Shown here: positions 8,739 through 17,176 of the stretch, in pieces
Position numbering within the stretch: the stretch's first letter is position 1
How the letters are laid out: each line of letters opens with the position of its first letter
Assembly: GCA_023250155.1 (NCBI GenBank)
Contig: JAHFBG010000001.1
Span: forward strand, 249,131-313,130
Source: Candidatus Melainabacteria bacterium
GTDB taxonomy: Bacteria; Cyanobacteriota; Vampirovibrionia; 2-02-FULL-35-15
Direction of reading: 5' to 3'
Length of the DNA stretch: 64,000 nt
The notes under the pieces: generated by a model
What the model was told of the DNA's origin: nothing
Databases searched by the model: none
Seen by the model: the letters and a program-made list of their open reading frames with translations, nothing else
Translations under genes and position numbers: made by a program

Positions 8739-9239
8739 ATGACTGTCTTAAAAATATATGAATTCCCGGCTCCAATTTTAAAACAAATTTCAAAAACAGT
8801 AACATCTTTTGATACTTCGCTAGAATCTTTTGTTCAGGATGGAATTGAAACTCTTCAAAGTCATAATTATTGTGTAGGACTTGCTGCCCCACAAACTGGT
8901 GTTTTAAAGAGAATAGTATTTATTGATGTATCACGTGCCAGAAAACCACATCCTAACAATGGTTTACTTGCCTTAATTAATCCAATTATTCTGGAAGCTT
9001 CAAATCATAAAATAGTTCGTGAGGGGTGTTTAAGTATTCCAGACTTTACTGCAAATGTAAAAAGAGCTATGAATATTACAGTAACTTATCAAAATATACA
9101 AGGTGATACTAAAATCCTTACTACAAAAGATTTTGAGGCACATGCTATTCAACATGAAATGGATCATTTAGATGGGGTTTTATTCTTAGATAAAATTACA
9201 AACCCTGCTAGTGATTTGTTTAGACGGGTGAAGTTTTAA
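8739..9239 (+). CDS. def: Peptide deformylase
   Basis: A 166-residue peptide deformylase, which removes the N-formyl group from new proteins. All three metal-site motifs are present: GLAAPQTG (47-54), EGCLSI (95-100; Cys97 ligand) and QHEMDHLDG (138-146; His139, Glu140, His143). That predicts an active Fe2+ or Zn2+ enzyme. Length is normal for a type I form. TATACC lies 8 bp before the ATG, with no Shine-Dalgarno sequence. Confidence 0.95.
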   Translation: MTVLKIYEFPAPILKQISKTVTSFDTSLESFVQDGIETLQSHNYCVGLAAPQTGVLKRIVFIDVSRARKPHPNNGLLALINPIILEASNHKIVREGCLSIPDFTANVKRAMNITVTYQNIQGDTKILTTKDFEAHAIQHEMDHLDGVLFLDKITNPASDLFRRVKF

Positions 9240-9241
9240 TT

Positions 9242-9334
9242 TTATTTTGTCCATTCTAGCTTCCAACACAAGTAGGCAAAGCCTAAAAGTATTGCGACAA
9301 ACATTACAAGAATTAAAATTATTATTGGATCCAT
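9242..9334 (-). CDS. Tiny single-span membrane protein, 30 residues
   Basis: ATG at 9334 opens 30 codons ending in TAA at 9242-9244. The peptide is a short N terminus (MDP), one hydrophobic span of about 20 residues (IIILILVMFVAILLGFAYLCW) and a charged tail (KLEWTK). That is the layout of small single-span subunits such as Pet or Cco accessory peptides. It begins 4 bp after the stop of the 73-residue membrane protein upstream and so is probably co-translated with it. It is too short to judge by composition; the tight coupling and classic span are the support. Confidence 0.5.
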   Translation of the reverse strand: MDPIIILILVMFVAILLGFAYLCWKLEWTK

Positions 9335-9338
9335 TTTC

Positions 9339-9560
9339 TTATCTTTTTTCTTTGCTGCGAATAACCTCGTAATTTCTACTTATGATTATTATACCAAGAT
9401 ACAGAAGTAGTAATGTTACTAGAAAATAAGTAAACAGTTTAATATTTAAATCCAATAAAGTTAACTTAGGAACACTTATAATTAAATTACCAAATGGCGT
9501 CATTAAGACAAATCCAATTATTTTAAAAATCTCAACTCTATATTCATCACTAGTAATCAT
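9339..9560 (-). CDS. Small membrane protein, 73 residues
   Basis: A 73-residue protein with two hydrophobic stretches (about 12-30, weaker, and 43-60, strong: LFTYFLVTLLLLYLGIIII) and a basic tail (RNYEVIRSKEKR). No family recognised. TAGAAT lies 8 bp before the ATG, as in other possibly leaderless genes here. It pairs with the 30-residue membrane peptide that follows it by 4 bp, so the two may form a small membrane complex. Function unknown. Confidence 0.5.
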   Translation of the reverse strand: MITSDEYRVEIFKIIGFVLMTPFGNLIISVPKLTLLDLNIKLFTYFLVTLLLLYLGIIIISRNYEVIRSKEKR

Positions 9561-9637
9561 AAGAACGTATTCTACTAAAATACCTTTAAAATTACTGTAA
9601 CCGGCGGTTACAAGAAGATAAATAATTATTAAGTTAA

Positions 9638-11008
9638 CTAAATCAATTTAACCATAACACCAGTTTCAATCTTATCTCTTTCTTCTAATGAAGCTAGCTC
9701 TGTACCTGGCTTCATGACAGTAGCACAACCACCTGCTACAAATGCACTGAGGAGTGACATAAATCCTTCATCAGTAGGTTCATGCAGTGAATAATTTCTT
9801 TTCTTTCCTCTATCAATTATAGATGCTATTCCTGTATCACCAGCACCCACAGTGCTTACTACTTTTACTTTTGGTGGAATGGCATGAGCAGCTCTTTTTC
9901 TATCTACAAGAATTGCACCATCTTTATCAAGCGAAATAAGAATTTTATTTATCCCATACTTTTCAATCAATTCTTTAGCTAAGTGAATTATTTGATCTTT
10001 ATTGTTTCTAAGCTTGTTTTCATCCCTTCCAACTATTTCTGCATATTCAGAGATATTTGGTTTAATCATGCTTGGACCACTTTTCAGCACTGCTTCTAAA
10101 AGATCTTTTCCTACAGCGTGAAGCTTAGTATCATAAATCACAAACATACCAAACCTGTTTGTAGCTTCCCTAATAATGTTTGTTGTGTAGTCATTATTTG
10201 CCCCAGCAGGTGGATTGTTTGCTAGTGCAAGTGCTTCTCCTTTATTCTCTGTACATGTTTTCATAAGCAGATCTGTAAACTTGTTTAACTCTTCTTTATT
10301 CAATTCAGGTGAGAGTGATACTATCCAATGCTCTTTCCCATCATAGAGTTTACAAAAATGAAAGCGGCTATCTTCAACTACTTTTAAAAAACTTGAAGTA
10401 TTTATACCTTCTTTTTGAAGAAGATCTAAAAAAATATTTCCTTTTTGTCCACTGCCAACTATTCCAAGCAGATTAGCGGGTGTCTCAAAATTGTTTAATG
10501 CTCTAGCTACATTTACAGATGAGCCTCCTGCATTAAAACTAATACTTGTTATATCTAAATCATTACCGTTGTGATTTAGTTCAAGAACAATGTCTAATCC
10601 TTCTCTTGTACTGAATACAGTAGGCTTTGAGCTTGTTATAGGATTTGAAATTAAACTTTGCTGTCTTGGGTGAATGGTTTTATTAAACTCAAAAGCTACA
10701 TCCCTACAGGCTTCCCAAATCATGTTACTAAACTTTGCTTTATCAGAATTTTCAGAAGGCCAAAACTTTGATTGAAGATCACTAAGTGTTTCAGGTAATA
10801 AAGGCTTACTTTCAGGATGTCCAATGAATTGATTGAATGATGTTCTTAATTGATTTTTTAAATTGATTAAATCAATAGAATTGTATGGTGTAATGCTTGT
10901 ATTACCTTGCGTACCTATTACAGTGGGCGTGATTTTATTTACATCTTGATTAGAACTGATTTTGCCAAGATTGGCTCCAATAGGAGAACCTGCCTTTGTT
11001 ATTTCCAT
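9638..11008 (-). CDS. PfkB-family sugar kinase (FruK/LacC-like)
   Basis: A 456-residue PfkB kinase. I place the start at ATG 11008, which has AAGAGGT upstream, rather than the hydrophobic extension beginning at 11074. Residues 1-125 are an unusual N-terminal extension not seen in ordinary PfkB enzymes. The kinase core has the N-terminal signature (NAGGSSVNVARAL), a KPNISEYAEIVG segment typical of 1-phosphofructokinase and tagatose-6-phosphate kinase, and the catalytic VSTVGAGDTG near 384-393 with its base Asp391. It phosphorylates a sugar or sugar phosphate with ATP; the exact substrate is not evident. It stands alone, divergent from miaB. Confidence 0.82.
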   Translation of the reverse strand: MEITKAGSPIGANLGKISSNQDVNKITPTVIGTQGNTSITPYNSIDLINLKNQLRTSFNQFIGHPESKPLLPETLSDLQSKFWPSENSDKAKFSNMIWEACRDVAFEFNKTIHPRQQSLISNPITSSKPTVFSTREGLDIVLELNHNGNDLDITSISFNAGGSSVNVARALNNFETPANLLGIVGSGQKGNIFLDLLQKEGINTSSFLKVVEDSRFHFCKLYDGKEHWIVSLSPELNKEELNKFTDLLMKTCTENKGEALALANNPPAGANNDYTTNIIREATNRFGMFVIYDTKLHAVGKDLLEAVLKSGPSMIKPNISEYAEIVGRDENKLRNNKDQIIHLAKELIEKYGINKILISLDKDGAILVDRKRAAHAIPPKVKVVSTVGAGDTGIASIIDRGKKRNYSLHEPTDEGFMSLLSAFVAGGCATVMKPGTELASLEERDKIETGVMVKLI

Positions 11009-11148
11009 AAGTCTATACCTCTTGTTTTTTATACTAACAATGGAAACGTATAGAAAAAGTAATATACTGACCAATCCCTGTAAGGTTTTGTATGGTAATA
11101 TTTACGTGATTAAATGTTTTAAAATATTGATACTATAATACTGCTTTT

Positions 11149-12573
11149 ATGAAACACGTTTATATAGAAACCTTTGGATGCCAGATGAATAAAGCTGATT
11201 CAGAGCATATGTTTGGGCTCTTAGATGAAATTGATTATAAAGCTACTGAAGATATGGATAAAGCAGATTTAATGCTATTTAATACTTGTACGATTAAAGA
11301 ATCAGCAAATGAGAGATTTTATAGTTATCTTGGTATGGCAGCAAAAAGAAAAAAAAAGAATCCAAATCTTTTAATTGGGGTTAGTGGCTGTGTAGCCCAG
11401 GATAAAAAAACTTGGCTTCAAAAAAACTTTCCATATGTAAACATCGTTTTTGGAACAAACAATATTCATAGACTTCCTGAACTGGTTAGACAAGCTGAGC
11501 GTGGAGAGAAGGTTTACGAGATATATGATGAGCTTCCATTTGAGCTTCCTGAATTGCCAGTGATTAGACAAACTAAAGTTACTGCATGGGTGAATGTAAT
11601 TTTAGGATGTAATTTTAATTGTACTTATTGCATTGTGCCACAGGTTCGAGGTAGAGAAAAAAGCCGCAAGCAAGAAGATATTTTTCAAGAAGTAAAAACA
11701 TTAGCACAAGAAGGGTTTAAAGAGATTACATTACTTGGGCAGAACGTTACAGCATATGGCTATGACTTAGATCCAAACTACTCAAAAGAAAAAGCAACCT
11801 TTGGTTTTATACCACTTAATCCCCAGTATTCATTAGCAAAATTAATGAACTATATTCATGATGTTGAGGGTATTGAAAGAATTAGATTTCTAACAGGTCA
11901 TCCATTTCATGTCACAGATGAATTGATTGATACTGTAGCAAGGCTACCTAAAGCATGTGAATATTTTCATATTCCTATGCAGTCTGGTGATGATACTATT
12001 CTAAAACGCATGGCTAGAATATATTCAGTAGACAAGTTTAGAAAGATGGTTGAAAAAATAAGAGATAAAATGCCAGATGCTAGCGTCACCAGTGATTTTA
12101 TTGTAGGGTTTCCAGGTGAAACACAAGAACAGTTTTTTAATACTGTGAAAATTGTTCAGGAGTTGGAATTTGATATGTGTAATATTTCAGTATATTCTCC
12201 CCGATCAAATACACCAAGTGCTGCTTGGGATGGGCAGATATCAGAAGAAGAAAAAAATGAAAGATTTAGATACTTAAACTCAGTCTTAACAGGTATTTTA
12301 GAAAAGAAAAATAAAAAGTTAGTAGATACTGTTCAAGAGGTTCTAATTGAAGGGAAAAGTGCAAGAAATGAAAATAAATTTGCAGGACGTACAAGGAGAA
12401 ATACTATTGTAAATGTTGATCCAGGAGTGAACTTAGAAGTAATGTCACCACAGGGCAAATTAGCAGATGTCAAAATTACGAAGTCAACACCGTGGGCACT
12501 TTATGGGGAAATTAACAATGGAGAATTGCCGCCAAAGGCGAGCCTCGCTTCCGGCGGGAGAATGGAGAATTGA
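11149..12573 (+). CDS. miaB: tRNA 2-methylthio-N6-isopentenyladenosine synthase MiaB
   Basis: A 474-residue methylthiotransferase that adds methylthio to i6A37 of tRNA. The N-terminal UPF0004 domain gives Cys11, Cys47 and Cys81 for the auxiliary 4Fe-4S cluster. The radical SAM motif CNFNCTYC supplies Cys154, 158 and 161. A TRAM domain follows (about 390-455). TATAAT (11134-11139) sits 9 bp before the ATG, so the message may be leaderless. The last residues (PPKASLASGGRMEN) come from a GC-rich insertion flanked by 12-bp direct repeats. Without it the protein would end in NNGELRK. Confidence 0.95.
   Translation: MKHVYIETFGCQMNKADSEHMFGLLDEIDYKATEDMDKADLMLFNTCTIKESANERFYSYLGMAAKRKKKNPNLLIGVSGCVAQDKKTWLQKNFPYVNIVFGTNNIHRLPELVRQAERGEKVYEIYDELPFELPELPVIRQTKVTAWVNVILGCNFNCTYCIVPQVRGREKSRKQEDIFQEVKTLAQEGFKEITLLGQNVTAYGYDLDPNYSKEKATFGFIPLNPQYSLAKLMNYIHDVEGIERIRFLTGHPFHVTDELIDTVARLPKACEYFHIPMQSGDDTILKRMARIYSVDKFRKMVEKIRDKMPDASVTSDFIVGFPGETQEQFFNTVKIVQELEFDMCNISVYSPRSNTPSAAWDGQISEEEKNERFRYLNSVLTGILEKKNKKLVDTVQEVLIEGKSARNENKFAGRTRRNTIVNVDPGVNLEVMSPQGKLADVKITKSTPWALYGEINNGELPPKASLASGGRMEN
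12517..12572. repeat. GC-rich insert flanked by 12-bp direct repeats
   Basis: AATGGAGAATTG occurs at 12517-12528 and again at 12561-12572. Between them lies a 32-bp GC-rich segment that starts CCGCC and ends CGGCGGGAG, with inverted-repeat character. Deleting one copy plus the insert (44 bp) restores a natural continuation of miaB: ...AATGGAGAATTG AGG AAA TAG. The direct repeats look like a target duplication or a slipped duplication. The insertion replaced the original C terminus of MiaB. Confidence 0.7.
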
Positions 12574-12584
12574 GGAAATAGGAT

Positions 12585-13823
12585 ATGATTACAACAAATA
12601 ATACGATAGAAAATGTGATTGAAACTGCTGAAAAGCACCTAGCTTCACATTTTCATCATCTTGAAAGAATTGAACAAACTAATTTCAACAAAATATTACA
12701 AGCATTAATTGATAATCAGCTTGGAGAACAGCATTTTAGTTGGGTTACAGGCTATGGACATGATGATATAGGAAGAGAAAAAATTGATCAAATCTTTGCA
12801 CAAATATTTAATACTGAGTCTGCTATTGTAAGACCACACTTTGTTTCTGGAACACATACGATTGCATGTTGTTTGTTTGGTTGTTTAAGACCTGGTGATG
12901 AACTTGTATCAATTGCTGGTGAGCCATATGATACGCTACATGAAATTATCGGGATAAAAGGTGAAAACAATGGCTCTTTAAAAGATTTTGGTGTTAGTTA
13001 TAGAGAGATTCCATTGAAAAATAATTTTGAGCTTGATTTAGATGCTATTCCTGTATATGTTTCACCAAAGACTAAAATGGTTTTCATTCAAAGATCAAAA
13101 GGCTATCATTGGAGAAAATCATTAACTATTGAAGACATTCAAAATGTAATTTCAATTATAAAAAAAATAAATAAAAATATAATTTGTTTTGTAGATAATT
13201 GTTTTGGAGAGTTTACTGAAGAGTTAGAGCCTACAGATGTAGGTGCTGATTTAACTTGTGGTTCACTTATAAAAAATATTGGAGGTGGTATAGTGCCTGC
13301 TGGTGGCTATATAGCAGGAAGAAAAAACCTTGTCAAAATGGCATCTCAAAGACTTACATCCCCTGGCATTGGTGAAAAAGGTGGCTGTATGTTTGATTTA
13401 AATAGGGTAATTTTACAAGGGTTGTTTTTTGCACCACACACTGTATGCCAGGTATTAAAAGGCATTTCACTTACAAGTTATTTTTTCCAGAAGCTAGGAT
13501 ATGAAGTAAATCCAAAACCAGAAAGCATAAAAACAGATATTGTTGTTTCTATAAAACTAAAAAACAAATCTCTTCTTGAAAACATCTGTAAACTTGTTCA
13601 GGCTAGCAGTCCTGTAAATAGTCACCTAACGCCAGTTTCATGTAATCTACCTGGTTATAAAGATGAAGTGATTATGGCAGGTGGGACGTTTATTGAAGGA
13701 TCTACTATAGAACTGTCTTGCGATGCACCTATGCGTGAACCATATATTTTATACTGGCAGGGTGGACTGAATTATAATCATACGAAGTTTGTATTGTCAA
13801 AGCTGTCATTGCGAGGAGCCTGA
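12585..13823 (+). CDS. PLP-dependent methionine gamma-lyase / 'aluminium resistance' family protein
   Basis: A 412-residue fold-type I PLP enzyme of the 'aluminium resistance protein' family, widespread in Firmicutes and Cyanobacteria and related to cystathionine/methionine gamma-lyases. Seen: the substrate-site segment HFVSGTHTIACCLFGCLRPGDEL (about 86-108), VFIQRSKGYHWRKS near 165, and GSLIKNIGGGIVPAGGYIAG near 227-246, whose lysine (KN after SLI) is the likely PLP lysine. The true substrate is not established for the family. It starts 11 bp after miaB, so it is in the same operon. Its final codons (RGA stop) lie inside a repeat at 13805-13842. Confidence 0.82.
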   Translation: MITTNNTIENVIETAEKHLASHFHHLERIEQTNFNKILQALIDNQLGEQHFSWVTGYGHDDIGREKIDQIFAQIFNTESAIVRPHFVSGTHTIACCLFGCLRPGDELVSIAGEPYDTLHEIIGIKGENNGSLKDFGVSYREIPLKNNFELDLDAIPVYVSPKTKMVFIQRSKGYHWRKSLTIEDIQNVISIIKKINKNIICFVDNCFGEFTEELEPTDVGADLTCGSLIKNIGGGIVPAGGYIAGRKNLVKMASQRLTSPGIGEKGGCMFDLNRVILQGLFFAPHTVCQVLKGISLTSYFFQKLGYEVNPKPESIKTDIVVSIKLKNKSLLENICKLVQASSPVNSHLTPVSCNLPGYKDEVIMAGGTFIEGSTIELSCDAPMREPYILYWQGGLNYNHTKFVLSKLSLRGA

Positions 13824-13842
13824 AGGGCGACGAAGCAATCTC
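13805..13842. repeat. Dispersed GTCATTGCGAGGAGC-type repeat
   Basis: GTCATTGCGAGGAGC (13805-13819) and CGACGAAGCAATCTC (13828-13842) are a pattern I recall as a dispersed intergenic repeat in many unrelated bacteria. Here it lies between two convergent genes and supplies the last codons and TGA stop (13821-13823) of the PLP enzyme. ATTGCG pairs weakly with CGAAGCAAT, so it can fold. It is GC-rich compared with its surroundings. Confidence 0.65.
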
Positions 13843-13849
13843 ATGAGAT

Positions 13850-14857
13850 TTATTTTCTCACCTTACGCTCAGATAGCTCATCCTGAGCAACTTCTATATC
13901 AGCCAGTTCATTTTTAATTCTATTTATTTTTGTTTCTACAGTAGGGTCAATATTTCCATAACTAGGTGCAAGATCAATAACCTGATGTTTTAAACCAAAT
14001 CGATAAGAGACAGGTTCTAAAATCATTTCCTTATAATATTCACATGTCAGATAAACCAGTTGGGATGCATCTTGTAACCCACTTGTTATAACAGTCGATG
14101 GGGCTAAGTCATGCTGGTCGACGATAGCACCTATGGCTGAAATGTCAGCATCTTCAGCTGCTTTAATTACCCCGATACCGCTTGTATCTGCAAGGTGAGT
14201 GATTATATCTACGCCTGTATTTATCTGTGCTATACCAGCCTCTTTTCCTTTAACTATATTGTCCCAGTCATTTATATAAGAAACTACTAAATCTGCTTTA
14301 GGATTAACAGACTTAAGACCTTGTCTCATCCCAATAATTGTATTTTCTACAGAGGGCATTTTTTTCCCTACTACTATTCCGGTTTTATTGGTAGAAGTAT
14401 TTAACCCAGCTACTACTCCAAGCAAGTATCCATATTGTTCATCTTTGAAATTAAAAGAGCAAAGATTTGGAGGCTGGCTAATTTGAGCTCCATTGGCACA
14501 AAAAAATACTTCAGGATACATTCTTGCCATTTTCTTAAGAATGCGCCCATAGTCATATCCATGTGCAATGATTAGATTAAATTTTCTTTCAGCAAGTTCA
14601 CTAAATATATCTTTAGCATCATCTAGACTTACTTTTTCAACAACAGCAATTTTTGCTTTATAGTCTTCCTGAAATCTTTTTAGTCCTTTATAGGCAGCCT
14701 CATTCCAAGAAGAGTCATTAATTGGTCCAGGAACTACCAATGCAATTCTTATGCCATCAGTTTTAAAAACATAGCCTTTAATTTGATTTGAACAACTTAA
14801 AGTTGAGCTAATAAGAAGCATCAGAAGAAATAAAATAAAAAATTTCTTCATAAACAT
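13850..14857 (-). CDS. BMP-family substrate-binding lipoprotein (Med/PnrA-like)
   Basis: A 335-residue periplasmic binding lipoprotein. The N terminus is basic, then hydrophobic, with a lipobox ending at cysteine 22 (STLSC), so it should be membrane-anchored. The mature part matches the BMP/PnrA fold: ALVVPGPINDSSWNEAAYKGL, LIIAHGYDYG, FFCANGAQ, GYLLGVVAGL and IGAIVDQHDLAPSTVITSG. BMP proteins bind purine nucleosides or related ligands for ABC importers, or act as sensors. No ABC permease or ATPase lies next to it. It follows rpaB by 19 bp as the last gene of a leftward operon, which hints at a sensing role. Confidence 0.85.
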   Translation of the reverse strand: MFMKKFFILFLLMLLISSTLSCSNQIKGYVFKTDGIRIALVVPGPINDSSWNEAAYKGLKRFQEDYKAKIAVVEKVSLDDAKDIFSELAERKFNLIIAHGYDYGRILKKMARMYPEVFFCANGAQISQPPNLCSFNFKDEQYGYLLGVVAGLNTSTNKTGIVVGKKMPSVENTIIGMRQGLKSVNPKADLVVSYINDWDNIVKGKEAGIAQINTGVDIITHLADTSGIGVIKAAEDADISAIGAIVDQHDLAPSTVITSGLQDASQLVYLTCEYYKEMILEPVSYRFGLKHQVIDLAPSYGNIDPTVETKINRIKNELADIEVAQDELSERKVRK

Positions 14858-14876
14858 TACATTATTGTAAATCTAA

Positions 14877-15659
14877 CTAAGTAACCTTTGGTAGTTTATA
14901 ACCTATACCTCTTACGGTTTGTATTAAAATTGGCTCATCTGGATTATCTTCTAGTTTACTTCTTAGTCTGCTTACATGTGTTCTTACTATATAAACATCT
15001 GATTGTGTTCTTACAGGAAATCCCCAGGCTTCTTCAAGGAGTTGTTCATGTGTCATTGGTTCTCCTGAATATTTAACAAGGGTTTCAAGCAATGCAAACT
15101 CTTTTTCTGTAAGGTGAACTCTCTGACCTTTTCTAAATACCTGGCGCTTAGCAATATCAATTTTTACATCTTCAATTAATATTACCTGACCAACATGTGT
15201 ACTTTGACTTTGAGCTTGTTCTTCTATTGAGTGGACTCTTCCGATTCGATCTAATAGTCCTTTTATTCTTACTTCAAGTTCTAATGGACTAAATGGTTTC
15301 TTTACAAAATCATCAGCACCAAGTTCAAGTCCTTTTATGATACTGGCTTCGTCAGTTGAGGCTGAAAGAATTATTAAAGGAACATATGATTTTTTTCTAA
15401 TTTGTTCAGTTAACTCAAAGCCACACATCTCAGGCAACATAAGATCGATTATTACTAAGTCAGGGAGTGTTTGATTGAATAGTTCAAGTGCTTCTACGCC
15501 ATTTACTGCTGTGAGAATTTGGTAGCCTTTTTGCTGTAATCTAAAAGCTAATATTCGTCTTATAGATGCCTCATCATCTACAATTAAAACCTTCCATGGA
15601 ATGTCTTCAGTTTTTTTTGGAGTTAAAGTTGTAACCGGGGCTTGAATTGCTGTAAGCAT
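14877..15659 (-). CDS. rpaB: OmpR-type response regulator, RpaB/Ycf27-like
   Basis: A 260-residue response regulator. The receiver domain (about 22-137) has the acidic pair in VDDE (27-30), phospho-acceptor Asp72 (VIIDLMLPE) and the conserved Lys121 (KKPFSP). A winged-helix OmpR-type DNA-binding domain follows (about 160-258: LTEKEFALLETLVKYSGEPMTHEQLLEEAWG...VRTHVSRLRSKLE). DEASIRRIL and GLELGADDFVKKPFSPLELE closely match what I know of cyanobacterial RpaB/Ycf27, a master regulator that binds HLR1 sites. The first 20 residues are extra. The ATG has AAGGAG upstream. It lies 41 bp after proS. Confidence 0.85.
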   Translation of the reverse strand: MLTAIQAPVTTLTPKKTEDIPWKVLIVDDEASIRRILAFRLQQKGYQILTAVNGVEALELFNQTLPDLVIIDLMLPEMCGFELTEQIRKKSYVPLIILSASTDEASIIKGLELGADDFVKKPFSPLELEVRIKGLLDRIGRVHSIEEQAQSQSTHVGQVILIEDVKIDIAKRQVFRKGQRVHLTEKEFALLETLVKYSGEPMTHEQLLEEAWGFPVRTQSDVYIVRTHVSRLRSKLEDNPDEPILIQTVRGIGYKLPKVT

Positions 15660-15700
15660 GTTATCTCCTTTTTTATTCTTATGTTGAAATTATTTTTATT

Positions 15701-17158
15701 TTAATAAGCCTTTGCAAATACAACGTTTTGTTTTGAAGTTTTATTACATACGATACAATAACCTTCTTCTTTCATTTGGTCAACTGGCACTTTAAATGGA
15801 ATACATCTAATTGTTGCTTTGTATTTTTGTTTTAAAATTTCTTCACATACAGAATTCTCACACCAAAAACCAACAAGAAAACCACCACTTGGGATTTTAG
15901 TACTAAATTCATTTTCATTTATAACCGTAAAGGTATTTCTATTTAGAAATTCCTTAGCTTGTGTAAATAGTGTTTCTTGTATCTCAGTTGACAAGTTCAT
16001 TAGATATTGCTTTAGTCCATCCTGTGGTACGCTTTTAATTTTTTGATTTGTATCTCTTCTTACTACTTCAACTACATTATTAGCAATATCTTTTGGCCCT
16101 AAATTCAATCGAATAGGTACACCCTTTACTTCCCAGTGGTTAAATTTCCAGCCAGGAGTATATTGTTCTCTATCATCAATTTTTACTCTAAAATCACTCT
16201 TCAAATTTCTTAGTATTTCTTTACATTTATTTAGAACCAAATCTTTTTCATGTGCTTCCTTATATATAGGTACGATTACAATTTGAATCGGTGCAATTTT
16301 TGGTGGAAGTTTAAGCCCTTTTTCATCATTGTGTGTCATTATTACTGCACCAATAAGTCGTGTGGATACTCCCCAGCTTGTTTGGTGAACATATTGTAGT
16401 TGACTGTTTTGATCCTGAAATTTTGTATCAAATGCTTTTGCAAAGTTTTGACCAAGATAATGTGAAGTCCCCATCTGAAGGGCTTTTCCGTCCTTCATGA
16501 GTCCCTCAATACAGTAAGTAGTAACAGCACCTGCAAAGCGTTGGCTTTCAGTTTTAATACCATCGATTACAGGAACTGCAAGATATTCTTCGCTTAAAGT
16601 TTTATAAACGCCAAGCATTTTTATTGTCTCTTCATTTGCTTCTTCAAAAGTAGCATGTGCAGTGTGCCCCTCTTGCCATAAGAACTCAGTGGTTCTTAAA
16701 AATAATCTTGTTTTCATTTCCCATCTGACAATGTTTGCCCATTGATTAAGTAAAAGAGGTAAATCTCTATATGAATGAATCCATTTACTAAACATGTGAT
16801 TAATAATGGTTTCAGATGTAGGTCTGATTACAAGCTTTTCTTCAAGCTCTTTTCCTCCACCATAAGTAACTACTGCACACTCAGGTGCAAAACCTTCTAC
16901 GTGCTCTGCTTCTTTTTTTAAAAAACTTTCTGGAATAAGTAATGGGAAATAAGCATTTTCATGTCCTGTTTCTTTAATCATCTTATCCAAGGATGATTGT
17001 ATCTGCTCCCAAATAGCATAGCCATAAGGTCTTATAACCATACAGCCTTTAACTGGTGAATAGTCTGCTAGCTCTGCTTCAAGTGCAAGTTTTGCAAGCA
17101 AACTTTCACCATGATCTAAATCTTTTTCCTGAGCTTCAATGTTTTCTGTTTTTGTCAT
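15701..17158 (-). CDS. proS: Prolyl-tRNA synthetase, short archaeal/eukaryote-like type
   Basis: A 485-residue class II synthetase that charges tRNA-Pro. Motif 2 is near 138-160 (WANIVRWEMKTRLFLRTTEFLWQEGHTAHA), and TSHYLGQNFAKAF and the motif 3-like TSWGVSTRLIGAVIMTHNDEKGLKLPP follow. The anticodon-binding domain begins near 290, and the ProS-specific C-terminal zinc domain ends in tyrosine with cysteines at CIVC. There is no bacterial editing insertion between motifs 2 and 3, so this is the short type-3 form, not the roughly 600-residue type usual in Cyanobacteria. It is second in the permease-proS-rpaB-BMP operon. Confidence 0.93.
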   Translation of the reverse strand: MTKTENIEAQEKDLDHGESLLAKLALEAELADYSPVKGCMVIRPYGYAIWEQIQSSLDKMIKETGHENAYFPLLIPESFLKKEAEHVEGFAPECAVVTYGGGKELEEKLVIRPTSETIINHMFSKWIHSYRDLPLLLNQWANIVRWEMKTRLFLRTTEFLWQEGHTAHATFEEANEETIKMLGVYKTLSEEYLAVPVIDGIKTESQRFAGAVTTYCIEGLMKDGKALQMGTSHYLGQNFAKAFDTKFQDQNSQLQYVHQTSWGVSTRLIGAVIMTHNDEKGLKLPPKIAPIQIVIVPIYKEAHEKDLVLNKCKEILRNLKSDFRVKIDDREQYTPGWKFNHWEVKGVPIRLNLGPKDIANNVVEVVRRDTNQKIKSVPQDGLKQYLMNLSTEIQETLFTQAKEFLNRNTFTVINENEFSTKIPSGGFLVGFWCENSVCEEILKQKYKATIRCIPFKVPVDQMKEEGYCIVCNKTSKQNVVFAKAY

Positions 17159-17176
17159 ATGAATTATGATAACAAA

